A stretch of DNA of 45,281 bases from Chloroflexota bacterium (GTDB lineage Bacteria > Chloroflexota > Limnocylindria > Limnocylindrales > CSP1-4), in the NCBI GenBank assembly GCA_003152165.1, contig PLZO01000138.1:1-45281 (forward strand). Direction: 5' to 3'. The translations under genes were made by a program, and so were the position numbers. The notes below the pieces were generated by a model. It was not told the DNA's origin. It worked only from the letters and a program-made list of their open reading frames with translations, and made no database searches. This document shows positions 33,726 to 40,693 of the stretch, one piece after another. Numbering within the stretch: the stretch's first letter is position 1; every line of letters starts with the position of its first letter.

Positions 33726-34229
33726 ATGAAGGCCGTTGTGGTGTACGAGTCGCATTGGGGGAACACCGCCGCGGTGGCCCAGGCCATTGCCGACGGGATC
33801 GGACCGGATACGGTGGTCATGACGACCGACGATGCGGATCTCTCGGCAGTCTCCGAGGTCGATCTCCTCGTCGCCGGCGCCCCGGTTATCGGCTTCGGCC
33901 TCCCGACCGCGCGGATGGAGGACGCCGTCGCCGACAGTGCGCGCAGGGCACCAACACTCCCTGATATCAGCCATCCATCGCTGCGCTCGTGGCTCCGTGA
34001 GTTGCCCCGCGGTCACGGCCGGGGTGCGGCCTTCGAGACGCGCGTCCGCTGGTCGCCGGGCGGCGCGACCGGGGCGATCGAGCGCAGCCTGGAGCAAGCC
34101 GGCTACCCCGCCACCGGAACGCCCGGCAAGTTCATCGTGACGGGTCGCTACGGCCCGCTCCGGGCCGGTGAGCTCGAGCGCGCACGGCACTGGGGAGCCG
34201 GGCTCAAGTCTCGCCTTACCACCACCTAG
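33726..34229 (+). CDS. Flavodoxin-domain protein
   Basis: 167 aa from ATG 33726. The first strand and FMN-phosphate loop read VVVYESHWGNTAAVAQAIADGI, and the later VDLLVAGAPVIGFGLP corresponds to the second flavin loop. The loop starts Glu-Ser-His rather than the usual Thr-x-Thr-Gly, so FMN binding should be tested. The rest (RGAAFETRVRWSPGGATGAIERSL and KFIVTGRYGPLRAGELERA) matches the usual order of flavodoxin-like sheets and helices. It may act as a redox shuttle. It stands alone between the divergent MerR operon and the toxin-antitoxin-like module. Confidence 0.75.
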   Translation: MKAVVVYESHWGNTAAVAQAIADGIGPDTVVMTTDDADLSAVSEVDLLVAGAPVIGFGLPTARMEDAVADSARRAPTLPDISHPSLRSWLRELPRGHGRGAAFETRVRWSPGGATGAIERSLEQAGYPATGTPGKFIVTGRYGPLRAGELERARHWGAGLKSRLTTT

Positions 34230-34242
34230 ACCAGCCTCGCCC

Positions 34243-34271
34243 TTGACGAGCGGTTCGCGTCCAAGGATACT
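34243..34271 (+). promoter_or_regulatory. Promoter of the nucleotidyltransferase-HEPN module
   Basis: -35 TTGACG (34243-34248), a 17-bp spacer, and -10 GATACT (34266-34271). The start site would be near 34278, leaving a leader of about 30 bases before ATG 34310. The -10 box lies inside the left arm of the operator palindrome. Confidence 0.6.
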
Positions 34272-34297
34272 TTGTATGTGGATCGCATACAAAGTAT
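34267..34297. promoter_or_regulatory. Perfect 12-bp inverted repeat, candidate operator
   Basis: ATACTTTGTATG and CATACAAAGTAT separated by seven bases (TGGATCG). It covers the -10 box and the expected transcription start of the module downstream. A dimeric winged-helix protein such as the product of the next gene could bind here and repress its own operon. The repeat is AT-rich in a GC-rich region, which makes chance unlikely. Confidence 0.75.
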
Positions 34298-34309
34298 GGC
34301 AACCTGAGG

Positions 34310-34840
34310 ATGTTTCCTCGTACGGTCGCGCTCGTCAACAGCGCCCTCATGCTCAGCGCGGACACACCCTTGCCGGCCGCTGACATTGCCCGAGCCGCAG
34401 GGGTCGCCTACACGCCGGCGCTGTCAGCGCTCACGACCCTCGAGAAACGCGGCCTGGTTCGCCGTTCACGCCGGGCGGGCCACGAAGAATTCGAGGCCAA
34501 CACACACGATGTCCATTACCCCATGGCCTACGCAAGCGCGCTCGTCGACTTGCCGGTGTTGGAGGCGGTTCGGGGCCAGCGTGTGTATGCGATCTATGCC
34601 TACGGATCCCTGGCCCAACCGGGCGGCGGTACGCGCCAGAGCGATCTCGACCTGATGATCGTTGGCGATATCAAGAATCGATTAACCGTGACGGAGCGCC
34701 TCAACGAAATCGGACAGCGTCTCCATCGGGCAATCGACCCGTTCTACGTCTCACCGGAACAATTCGAGAGCTCGAAGGAACGCGGAGACCCCCAGGTGGC
34801 GTCTGCACTGGCAGGCGTCCGGATCATGGGTTCGGCCTGA
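34310..34840 (+). CDS. Winged-helix/MNT nucleotidyltransferase (antitoxin-like)
   Basis: 176 aa. Residues about 5-65 are a winged helix (ADIARAAGVAYTPALSALTTLEKRGLVRR). Residues about 90-150 form a minimal nucleotidyltransferase with YGSLAQPGGGTRQSDLDLMI: Gly99-Ser100 and the metal Asp112/Asp114. MNT proteins paired with HEPN proteins (MntA-HepT) neutralise their partner by AMPylation. Here the HEPN gene follows with a one-base TGATG overlap. The fused DNA-binding domain probably makes this the autorepressor acting on the palindrome 13 bp upstream. The start codon has only TGAGG immediately beside it. Confidence 0.83.
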   Translation: MFPRTVALVNSALMLSADTPLPAADIARAAGVAYTPALSALTTLEKRGLVRRSRRAGHEEFEANTHDVHYPMAYASALVDLPVLEAVRGQRVYAIYAYGSLAQPGGGTRQSDLDLMIVGDIKNRLTVTERLNEIGQRLHRAIDPFYVSPEQFESSKERGDPQVASALAGVRIMGSA

Positions 34841-35287
34841 TGCCCGGCGCGACCAAAGCGCAGCTCGTTGTTGCCCGGGACTTCCTCGAGCGCGCGGAAC
34901 GCAGGATCGACGGGGCAGCCGCCGCTGCCGCACGATCCGCGATCGATCCCGGTGAGTTCGATAACAATTTCGACGGCGTGGTCACGGCCATCTTTCACAT
35001 CGTCGACGCGTACGAGCTGGCGTTGACTGGGATCAAGCGCCGTGTTGGCGACGCCGAGCAAGCCACGCGAATCCAGTCGGTCCTGGCCGAGCTTCGATCT
35101 GCCAAGGTTCCGAACGTACCGCCGGGCTCGCGCTTGATCGATCTCCAACCGGCGAAGGAACACGTCGGTCCACGGCGAGTGGTTGGAGGTCATCGACCAG
35201 GACGCGCTCCTCGACGCGATCAAGGCCGCACGTGACTTCCTCGCCGCCGTGCGACGAGGCTTGAGCGCGAAACAGATCCAGGTCTAG
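34840..35287 (+). pseudogene. HEPN-domain protein (toxin-like), broken by a 1-base frameshift
   Basis: The first 102 residues are helical (AQLVVARDFLERAERRI and VVTAIFHIVDAYELALTG), like a HEPN bundle, but the uninterrupted frame then ends in a basic tail without any active site. Removing one C from the CTCC at 35143-35146 restores NRRRNTSVHGEWLEVIDQ and a helical end to TAG 35285-35287, giving about 148 aa. The restored part holds the HEPN RNase motif R-x4-H (Arg106, His111). The Tyr that HepT has two residues after the His, the AMPylation target, is Glu here. The gene pairs with the upstream nucleotidyltransferase. Either the toxin is inactivated or the indel is an assembly error. Confidence 0.72.
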
Positions 35288-35575
35288 ATCCCATAGGGAT
35301 CTAGGACGCGTCGAACGGTAGCGTCGACAACTCGATCGATCAACGAGTCGAGTTCTCGGTCGGTGAAGACCCACGTCTGGCCTGTTGATCCCTCGTAGGC
35401 GGCGACGAAGTCGGACGGTTGCGCGCCGAGGGCGTCTGCGAGGAGACGCAGGCTCGCGTTGTCCGGGATGTAGCCTTTCGTCCACCAGCTCGTGACGGTG
35501 TTGGTCGAAGCCTCGCGTTACGGGCCAGGCCCGTGATCGATCGTGCCGCGGTGACCGGGAGCTGCGACCGAAGGT
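35284..35575 (-). pseudogene. XRE-type HTH regulator fragment, frameshifted and truncated
   Basis: The minus strand reads in two frames. The upstream part (about 35575-35520) gives LRSQLPVTAARSITGLARNA. The downstream part (35517-35284) gives EASTNTVTSWWTKGYIPDNA, then SLRLLADALGAQPSDFVAAYE, and ends at a stop at 35284. Joined by one extra base near 35518 they form an XRE helix-turn-helix. The N-terminus is missing: the gene runs into the nuclease fragment at about 35575. Its stop shares CTAG with the restored HEPN stop. It is too short for usual ORF lists. Confidence 0.6.
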
Positions 35576-35587
35576 AGGCCTGCCTAC
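35574..35587. repeat. Short palindrome at the junction of two gene fragments
   Basis: GTAGGC-CT-GCCTAC is a perfect 6-bp inverted repeat lying exactly where the XRE fragment (minus) meets the nuclease fragment (plus). It may mark a recombination breakpoint. Confidence 0.4.
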
Positions 35588-35824
35588 TGCCGGGACTTCC
35601 TCGACGTCTTCCGACCCCGCTTCCTGGCCATCGAGGCGATGGTCTGCTCGTTGCGCCACGAGTACGGTGGCACGGCCCACGCGTTCGTCGAGATCGACGG
35701 CGAGACCTGGCTCATCGACTACAAGACCGGGGCGGGCGTCTACCCGGACACCACGCTCCAGCTGGCCGGCCTGGCCCGAGCCGAGTTCATCGGTCGACCA
35801 GGCGACGCTATGGCAAACTCGTGA
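35579..35824 (+). pseudogene. PD-(D/E)XK nuclease, C-terminal fragment
   Basis: About 81 codons read AYCRDFLDVFRPRFLAIE, then MVCSLRHEYGGTAHAFVEID and WLIDYKTGAGVYPDTTLQLAG, ending at TGA 35822-35824. The Glu...(I)DYKTG segment with the preceding GGT loop is the catalytic core of the PD-(D/E)XK (RecB/Cas4-like) nucleases carried by phages and mobile elements. The Asp expected after GGT is His here and the N-terminal half is missing, so it is a remnant. It overlaps the end of the EAL gene by 85 bp on the opposite strand. Confidence 0.6.
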
Positions 35825-38670
35825 TTGCCCCTGGACCGCTTCGCTCGCGCCTGAGGCTCGCGGCCCCCCGCAATGGCGCGCAGCGCGGCTCGGCGCGGCG
35901 CGACGGGTGCGGTCGTCGGCGCGGCCCAGACCGAGGCGTCGGCGGGCCGCCCGAAGAGGTACCCCTGGCCGAACGGGACCTCGAGCTTCTCGAGAACCGC
36001 GCACTCGGCCTCGGTCTCGATCCCCTCGGCAACAACATGACAGTCGGTCGCCCCCGCGAAATGGAGAAGGGCGACGATGAGCGCCTGCCGGGTGAGATCG
36101 GCGTTTACCCCGCGCACGAGGCCGATGTCGACCTTCACGAACTGGGGCCGGAGCTCGACGAGATGATTGAAGTTCGCCACGCCGGCACCCGCATCATCGA
36201 CCGCGAGGCGGAGGCCCGAGCCGAGCGCCACGAAAGCAGACCGGAGTGCCCCATAGTCGTCGATCGGATCGTGCTCGGTGATTTCGAGGACGATCGGCCG
36301 TGTCCGGGCGGCAAGGATGGCGCGCAGCTCGTCGCCGGCCAGGATCAATGCCGGTGAAACGTTCAGGCTGAGGAAGCGGTCCACCGGCAAGGCCTCGGCC
36401 GCCGCGACGGCCGCGCGCAAGGTGACTGACTCGAGCTCTCGCTCGAGCCCACATCGGCGGGCTTCGGCGAAAACGAGGTCCGGGCGGGCGCCGTCGTCGA
36501 AGCGCGTGAGGGCCTCGTATCCGATCGGCCCGCGCGTCGCGAGATCGACCATCGGCTGGAAGACCGGATGGAAGGCTCCCGCCGCGACGATCATCTCGAT
36601 CCGCGTCCGGGACCAAGCCAGCTCGTTGCGCGCTCGGAGTGGCTTCTCGAGAAGCAGCCGCGCACTCGGTGCGAACTCGACGAGTGCGGAGAGGTGGTCG
36701 ACGAGGCGAGCGGCGCGGGCCGGGTCGCTCGTCCCGACTGCCAAGAGCCCAATCGGTCCGTCCTCGCCAACGATCGGCGCATACGCGGTCGCCTTCAATC
36801 CGGTCGCGGCGAACCGGATCCCGTATTCGCCGTCCTCCGGATGCGGCTCCCACCGTTCGGTCCAGGCTCCTGCCTGCGCGCGCTCGAGCAGATACGCTGA
36901 CCTGCTCGCAGGGAGCGTTGCACCGACGTCGACGGGGCCGACGCGCCCACCGCCTCTGCCCAGGACGACAGCTGTGCCGGTCTCATCGAACGCCAGGACC
37001 GTCGGCGAGTCCATGCCATCGAGGCCGAGCAGCGCGTCGGCGATCGCCTGGCCTGTGACCTCGGGCGTCTCGCCCGCCTTGAGCCGGCTCAGCGTCGCAG
37101 CGATCTGTGCGTGTTCACGGGTCGTGCCCTCAAGCGTCGTCTCGACCTCGCGCAGATGGGTGACATCGCGATTCACCGCCACGTAGGAAGAGAGGGCACC
37201 CCGGGCGTCGACGACCGGCGTGATCGAGGCATCCTCGGTGTACTTGGTTCCATCCTTGCGGCGATTGACGAGCTCCCCCTTCCAGGTCGCACCGGCCGTG
37301 AGCGTCGACCACATGTCGGCCGAGACGGCGGGCATTTGGAGACCACTCTGGAAGGTTCGGAGGTTCGAGCCGATCACCTCGGCGCCGGTATAGCCGGTGG
37401 TCCGCTCGAAGGCCGGGTTGACATAGACGATGTTCGCATCCGGATCGGTGATCACGACCGACTCGGCCGTCTGTTCGATGGCGGTCGCGAGGCGTGTTCG
37501 CTCCGCCTCGGCCGCCTCGCGGACGACACGCGCCCGGAGGGTGCCGACGCCGTAGGCGAGGTCCGCCGCGAGGTCCTCGAGGAGCACGATCTCCTCGTCC
37601 CCGAAGGCGTCGCGCTGGTCCGAGTAGATGACGAGGGTGCCGAACGCCTGGCTCCCGGCGCACAAGGGGATCGCGGCACCGGAGACATAGCCCAGGGCAA
37701 GCGCCGCCTCTCGCCACGGGACAAACGTGGGGTCGGTGGCGATGTCCGCCAAGATCACCGTGCGACCTTCCCGAACCGAGGTCCCCACGGGACCCATCCC
37801 CCGCTCGGTCGGATGCCAGGTCACGTTCAGTCCCACCTGGTATCCGGCCGCGTAACCGGCCGCCACCACCGGCCGGACCGTCCCGGCCTCGTCGTCTTCC
37901 CGGTAGCCGACCCACGCATAGCGGTAGGCCCCCTCCTCGACCACGACGTGGCAGATTGCCTCGAGCAACTCAGCCTCGCTGCCTGCCCGCACGAGTGCGG
38001 CGTTCGCCGCGGTCAGGGTGCGAAGCACCCGGTTGAGCCGCGCGAGTGATGCCTCCGCGCGCCATCGATCGCTGACATCGCGCGCCGCGCCCTCGACCGC
38101 GACGAGCGTGCCGTGCGCATCGAGGATCGGGGTGCTCCGCTGTTCGAGCGACACCCAGTGCCCATCTGCGTGGCGGAGCCGAAGGACGACGGCGTCCGCC
38201 AGCTGCGGCACGCCCGGATCGGGCTCGAGAAGGTGACGGTCGTCGGGGTGGACCAGCCGCTCCATGAGACCGGGATCCGCATAGAACGCGGCGGGCGGGT
38301 AGCCGAGCACGGTCTCGACCGAGGGACTCACATATTCGAAGGCCGGGGTCGGGAGGACCCGGTAGCGAGAGATGACATCCTGGGCGTGCTCGGCGAGCAG
38401 GCGGAAGCGGCTCTCGCGCGCCTCGAGCTCGCTGGACTGGCGGGCGCGCTGGCCGTCGTGACGGCGGAGCAGGATGGCCAACATCGCGCCGGTCACCGCC
38501 ACGAAGGCCCAACCCTTGAGCGTAGAGACGATGGCCAACGCCCCGGGATCGCTGAAGAGCACGCCGGCAACGCGATCACTCAGGGCAATCCAGAGGATCG
38601 CGCTGATGACATACCCGAGCACGATGGTTCCGGCCGAAAGCTCGGCTGGACGACCCCCCAGGCGGTTCAC
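35740..38670 (-). CDS. Membrane PAS/GAF/EAL cyclic-di-GMP phosphodiesterase
   Basis: 976 aa from GTG 38670; the frame is open to 38883 but the extra 71 residues look non-coding. Two membrane segments lie at about residues 10-65 (AGTIVLGYVISAILWIAL and WAFVAVTGAMLAILL). Then follow a PAS domain (DVISRYRVLPTPAFEYVSPS), a GAF domain (GMGPVGTSVREGRTVILADI), a second PAS (VVITDPDANIVYVNPAFERTTGYT) and another GAF-like part. A C-terminal EAL domain covers about 690-920. It keeps YEALTRF, SLNVSP, LEITEHD, VDDAGAG, KVDIGLV and EGIET, so it should hydrolyse c-di-GMP. No GGDEF is present. The last about 60 residues overlap the nuclease fragment. Confidence 0.87.
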   Translation of the reverse strand: MNRLGGRPAELSAGTIVLGYVISAILWIALSDRVAGVLFSDPGALAIVSTLKGWAFVAVTGAMLAILLRRHDGQRARQSSELEARESRFRLLAEHAQDVISRYRVLPTPAFEYVSPSVETVLGYPPAAFYADPGLMERLVHPDDRHLLEPDPGVPQLADAVVLRLRHADGHWVSLEQRSTPILDAHGTLVAVEGAARDVSDRWRAEASLARLNRVLRTLTAANAALVRAGSEAELLEAICHVVVEEGAYRYAWVGYREDDEAGTVRPVVAAGYAAGYQVGLNVTWHPTERGMGPVGTSVREGRTVILADIATDPTFVPWREAALALGYVSGAAIPLCAGSQAFGTLVIYSDQRDAFGDEEIVLLEDLAADLAYGVGTLRARVVREAAEAERTRLATAIEQTAESVVITDPDANIVYVNPAFERTTGYTGAEVIGSNLRTFQSGLQMPAVSADMWSTLTAGATWKGELVNRRKDGTKYTEDASITPVVDARGALSSYVAVNRDVTHLREVETTLEGTTREHAQIAATLSRLKAGETPEVTGQAIADALLGLDGMDSPTVLAFDETGTAVVLGRGGGRVGPVDVGATLPASRSAYLLERAQAGAWTERWEPHPEDGEYGIRFAATGLKATAYAPIVGEDGPIGLLAVGTSDPARAARLVDHLSALVEFAPSARLLLEKPLRARNELAWSRTRIEMIVAAGAFHPVFQPMVDLATRGPIGYEALTRFDDGARPDLVFAEARRCGLERELESVTLRAAVAAAEALPVDRFLSLNVSPALILAGDELRAILAARTRPIVLEITEHDPIDDYGALRSAFVALGSGLRLAVDDAGAGVANFNHLVELRPQFVKVDIGLVRGVNADLTRQALIVALLHFAGATDCHVVAEGIETEAECAVLEKLEVPFGQGYLFGRPADASVWAAPTTAPVAPRRAALRAIAGGREPQARAKRSRGNHEFAIASPGRPMNSARARPASWSVVSG

Positions 38671-38966
38671 CGTGTGCGTACTCCCGCGAATGGTGACGAC
38701 ACGCCCATTGTCGGCTCCCGAGCGCGCACCGGCAAGGAACCAGAGGTACTCGCGGCGGATACGGCCATGCGCGTACAACACGCGCTCGAGCGCGAACGGA
38801 ATCCCACACCCTAGGCTGGAGCGAGGTCCAAAGTGAACAAGCCTCCGGGGACCATTGCAGCGATCGGCCGACAACGGCGGCACTTCGTGTCAAGCGTGAC
38901 GCGCACGAGATCGCTCGATGGTCGTGTCGCTGAGCCGGAGCGTTTCGCGCACACCAGCACCGCGGC

Positions 38967-38995
38967 TTGAAATAGTCGGGCGGTCGGTTTATGAT
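38967..38995 (+). promoter_or_regulatory. Promoter of the TetR-ABC exporter operon
   Basis: -35 TTGAAA (38967-38972), a 17-bp spacer and -10 TATGAT (38990-38995). The TetR ATG at 39005 is nine bases past the -10 box, so the leader is only a few bases long. The arms GAAAT and ATTTC flank the spacer and may be part of a TetR operator. Confidence 0.65.
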
Positions 38996-39004
38996 TTCAG
39001 GGAC

Positions 39005-39700
39005 ATGGCTCGCACTGTCAATCCGGTGGCCTATGCAGCCAAGCGCGACGCATTCGTCGGCGCGGCGGTTCGGCTCATCCAGGAAAAGGGCTACGAGCAG
39101 CTGAGCATCCAGGGTGTCATCGAGGCGGCGGGTGCGTCCAGGGGCGCGTTCTTCCACTACTTCGATTCCAAGGCGGCGCTCCTCGCGGCCGTCGTCGAAC
39201 GCACGGTGGAGACGGCGACGAGCACGGTCGCGCCGATCGCGGCCGATCCGCGGTTGACCGCCCTGGAGAAACTCCAGGAGATCTTCGCCGGGATCGCCCA
39301 ATGGAAGCGTGAGCAGCCCGAGTACCAGCCCGAGGCCGTCCTGGAGCGGTTGCGGACGTGGTACTCCGACGAGAACACGATCGTGCTCGAGCGGATGCGC
39401 GCCGCGGTGGCGCGGCGGCTCACCCCGCTGCTCGTCAGCATCCTGCGCGAGGGAGCGGCGGACGGGTCGTTCTCGCTCACCTCGCCGGAGGGCACGGCGG
39501 GCGTCTTCACAGCACTCATCCTGGGGCTCAATGAGGTCGCGATCCGGCTCGTCCTGGGCCGACGGGACGGCACGGTCGCGTTCGAGACGGTGACCGCCAC
39601 GCTCGCTGCCTACTTCGAAGCGTTCGAGCGGATCCTCGGGATCCCGCCCACCTCCTGGCCGCTCCTCGACGAGCCCACCCTGCGGTTCTGGTTCGGCTGA
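39005..39700 (+). CDS. TetR-family transcriptional regulator
   Basis: 231 aa. The N-terminal HTH (residues about 12-58) reads FVGAAVRLIQEKGYEQLSIQ, then GVIEAAGASRGAFFHYFDSKAALL, the TetR signature. The C-terminal helical ligand domain has no recognised subfamily. It is the first gene of an apparent operon with an ABC ATPase and a permease, so it probably represses the exporter until a drug or lipid ligand binds. AGGGA lies just upstream of the ATG. Confidence 0.9.
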   Translation: MARTVNPVAYAAKRDAFVGAAVRLIQEKGYEQLSIQGVIEAAGASRGAFFHYFDSKAALLAAVVERTVETATSTVAPIAADPRLTALEKLQEIFAGIAQWKREQPEYQPEAVLERLRTWYSDENTIVLERMRAAVARRLTPLLVSILREGAADGSFSLTSPEGTAGVFTALILGLNEVAIRLVLGRRDGTVAFETVTATLAAYFEAFERILGIPPTSWPLLDEPTLRFWFG

Positions 39701-39788
39701 CGCCCATGGCCAGCGATCAGCTCCAGAACGGCCACGCCATCGCTCGCCCGGTCTTCGCCGGGCAGCCCCAGCCACAGGAGACCCGCGC

Positions 39789-40691
39789 ATGACCGCCATC
39801 GTTCAGATCGAGAAGCTCACGAAGTCGTACGGCGCGCAGCGCGGGATCATCGAGGTCGACCTGTCGATCGAACAGGGCGAGGTCTTTGGCTTCCTCGGGC
39901 CAAACGGCGCGGGCAAGACGACCACGATCCGGACGATGCTCGACCTGATCCGCCCGACAAGCGGGCGGGCGCTCGTCTTCGGCATTGAGAGCTCGGCCGA
40001 CCCGGTCGCGATTCACCGGCGGGTCGGCTATATCCCGGGCGAGTTCACCCTCTACGACCGGCTGACCGGCAAGCAGACCCTCGCGTACTTTGCGAACCTC
40101 CGGGGGGGCGTCGACGCCGCCTACCAGCAACGCCTCATTGAGCGCTTCGAGCTCGACCCCTCGCGCCGCTTCCGCGAATACAGCAAGGGCAACAAGCAGA
40201 AGGTCGGCGTCGTCATCGCGCTCCAGCACCGACCGGAGCTGCTCGTGCTCGACGAGCCGACCTCGGGGCTGGACCCGCTGGTCCAGCAGACCTTCTTCGC
40301 CACCCTTCGCGAGGCCGTTGCCGACGGGGCCAGCGTCTTCCTCTCGAGCCACATCCTGTCCGAGGTCGAGAAGAGCGCCGACCGGGTGGCGATCATCCGC
40401 GAAGGGCGGATCGTCAAGACCGACACGGTCGAGGGCCTGCGCGACCTCGCCCACCACCAGGTGGAGCTGCGCTTCGCGGGCCCCGTCCCCACCAGCGAGT
40501 TCGAGCACCTGCCGGGGGTCAGTGACGTCGTCGCCGACGACCATGTCCTGCGCCTGCGTGTGGCTGGGCCGATCACGCCGGTCGTCCAGGCCGCCGCGCG
40601 CTACGAGCTGCTCGACTTCGTGTCGCGCGAGCCCTCCCTCGAGGAGACCTTCCTGGCCCAGTACGGGCAGGCGCCCGCCGAGGTGAAGTAG
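39789..40691 (+). CDS. ABC transporter ATP-binding protein (drug/polyketide export type)
   Basis: 300 aa. Walker A is GPNGAGKTTT (residues 37-46), the signature is YSKGNKQK in place of LSGGQ, and Walker B with D-loop is LLVLDEPTSGLDP. HILSEVEKSADR holds the switch His. The last about 80 residues form a second domain common in DrrA-like ATPases. AGGAG precedes the ATG. The permease begins 2 bp after the stop, so they make one transporter. Confidence 0.92.
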   Translation: MTAIVQIEKLTKSYGAQRGIIEVDLSIEQGEVFGFLGPNGAGKTTTIRTMLDLIRPTSGRALVFGIESSADPVAIHRRVGYIPGEFTLYDRLTGKQTLAYFANLRGGVDAAYQQRLIERFELDPSRRFREYSKGNKQKVGVVIALQHRPELLVLDEPTSGLDPLVQQTFFATLREAVADGASVFLSSHILSEVEKSADRVAIIREGRIVKTDTVEGLRDLAHHQVELRFAGPVPTSEFEHLPGVSDVVADDHVLRLRVAGPITPVVQAAARYELLDFVSREPSLEETFLAQYGQAPAEVK

Positions 40692-40693
40692 CC

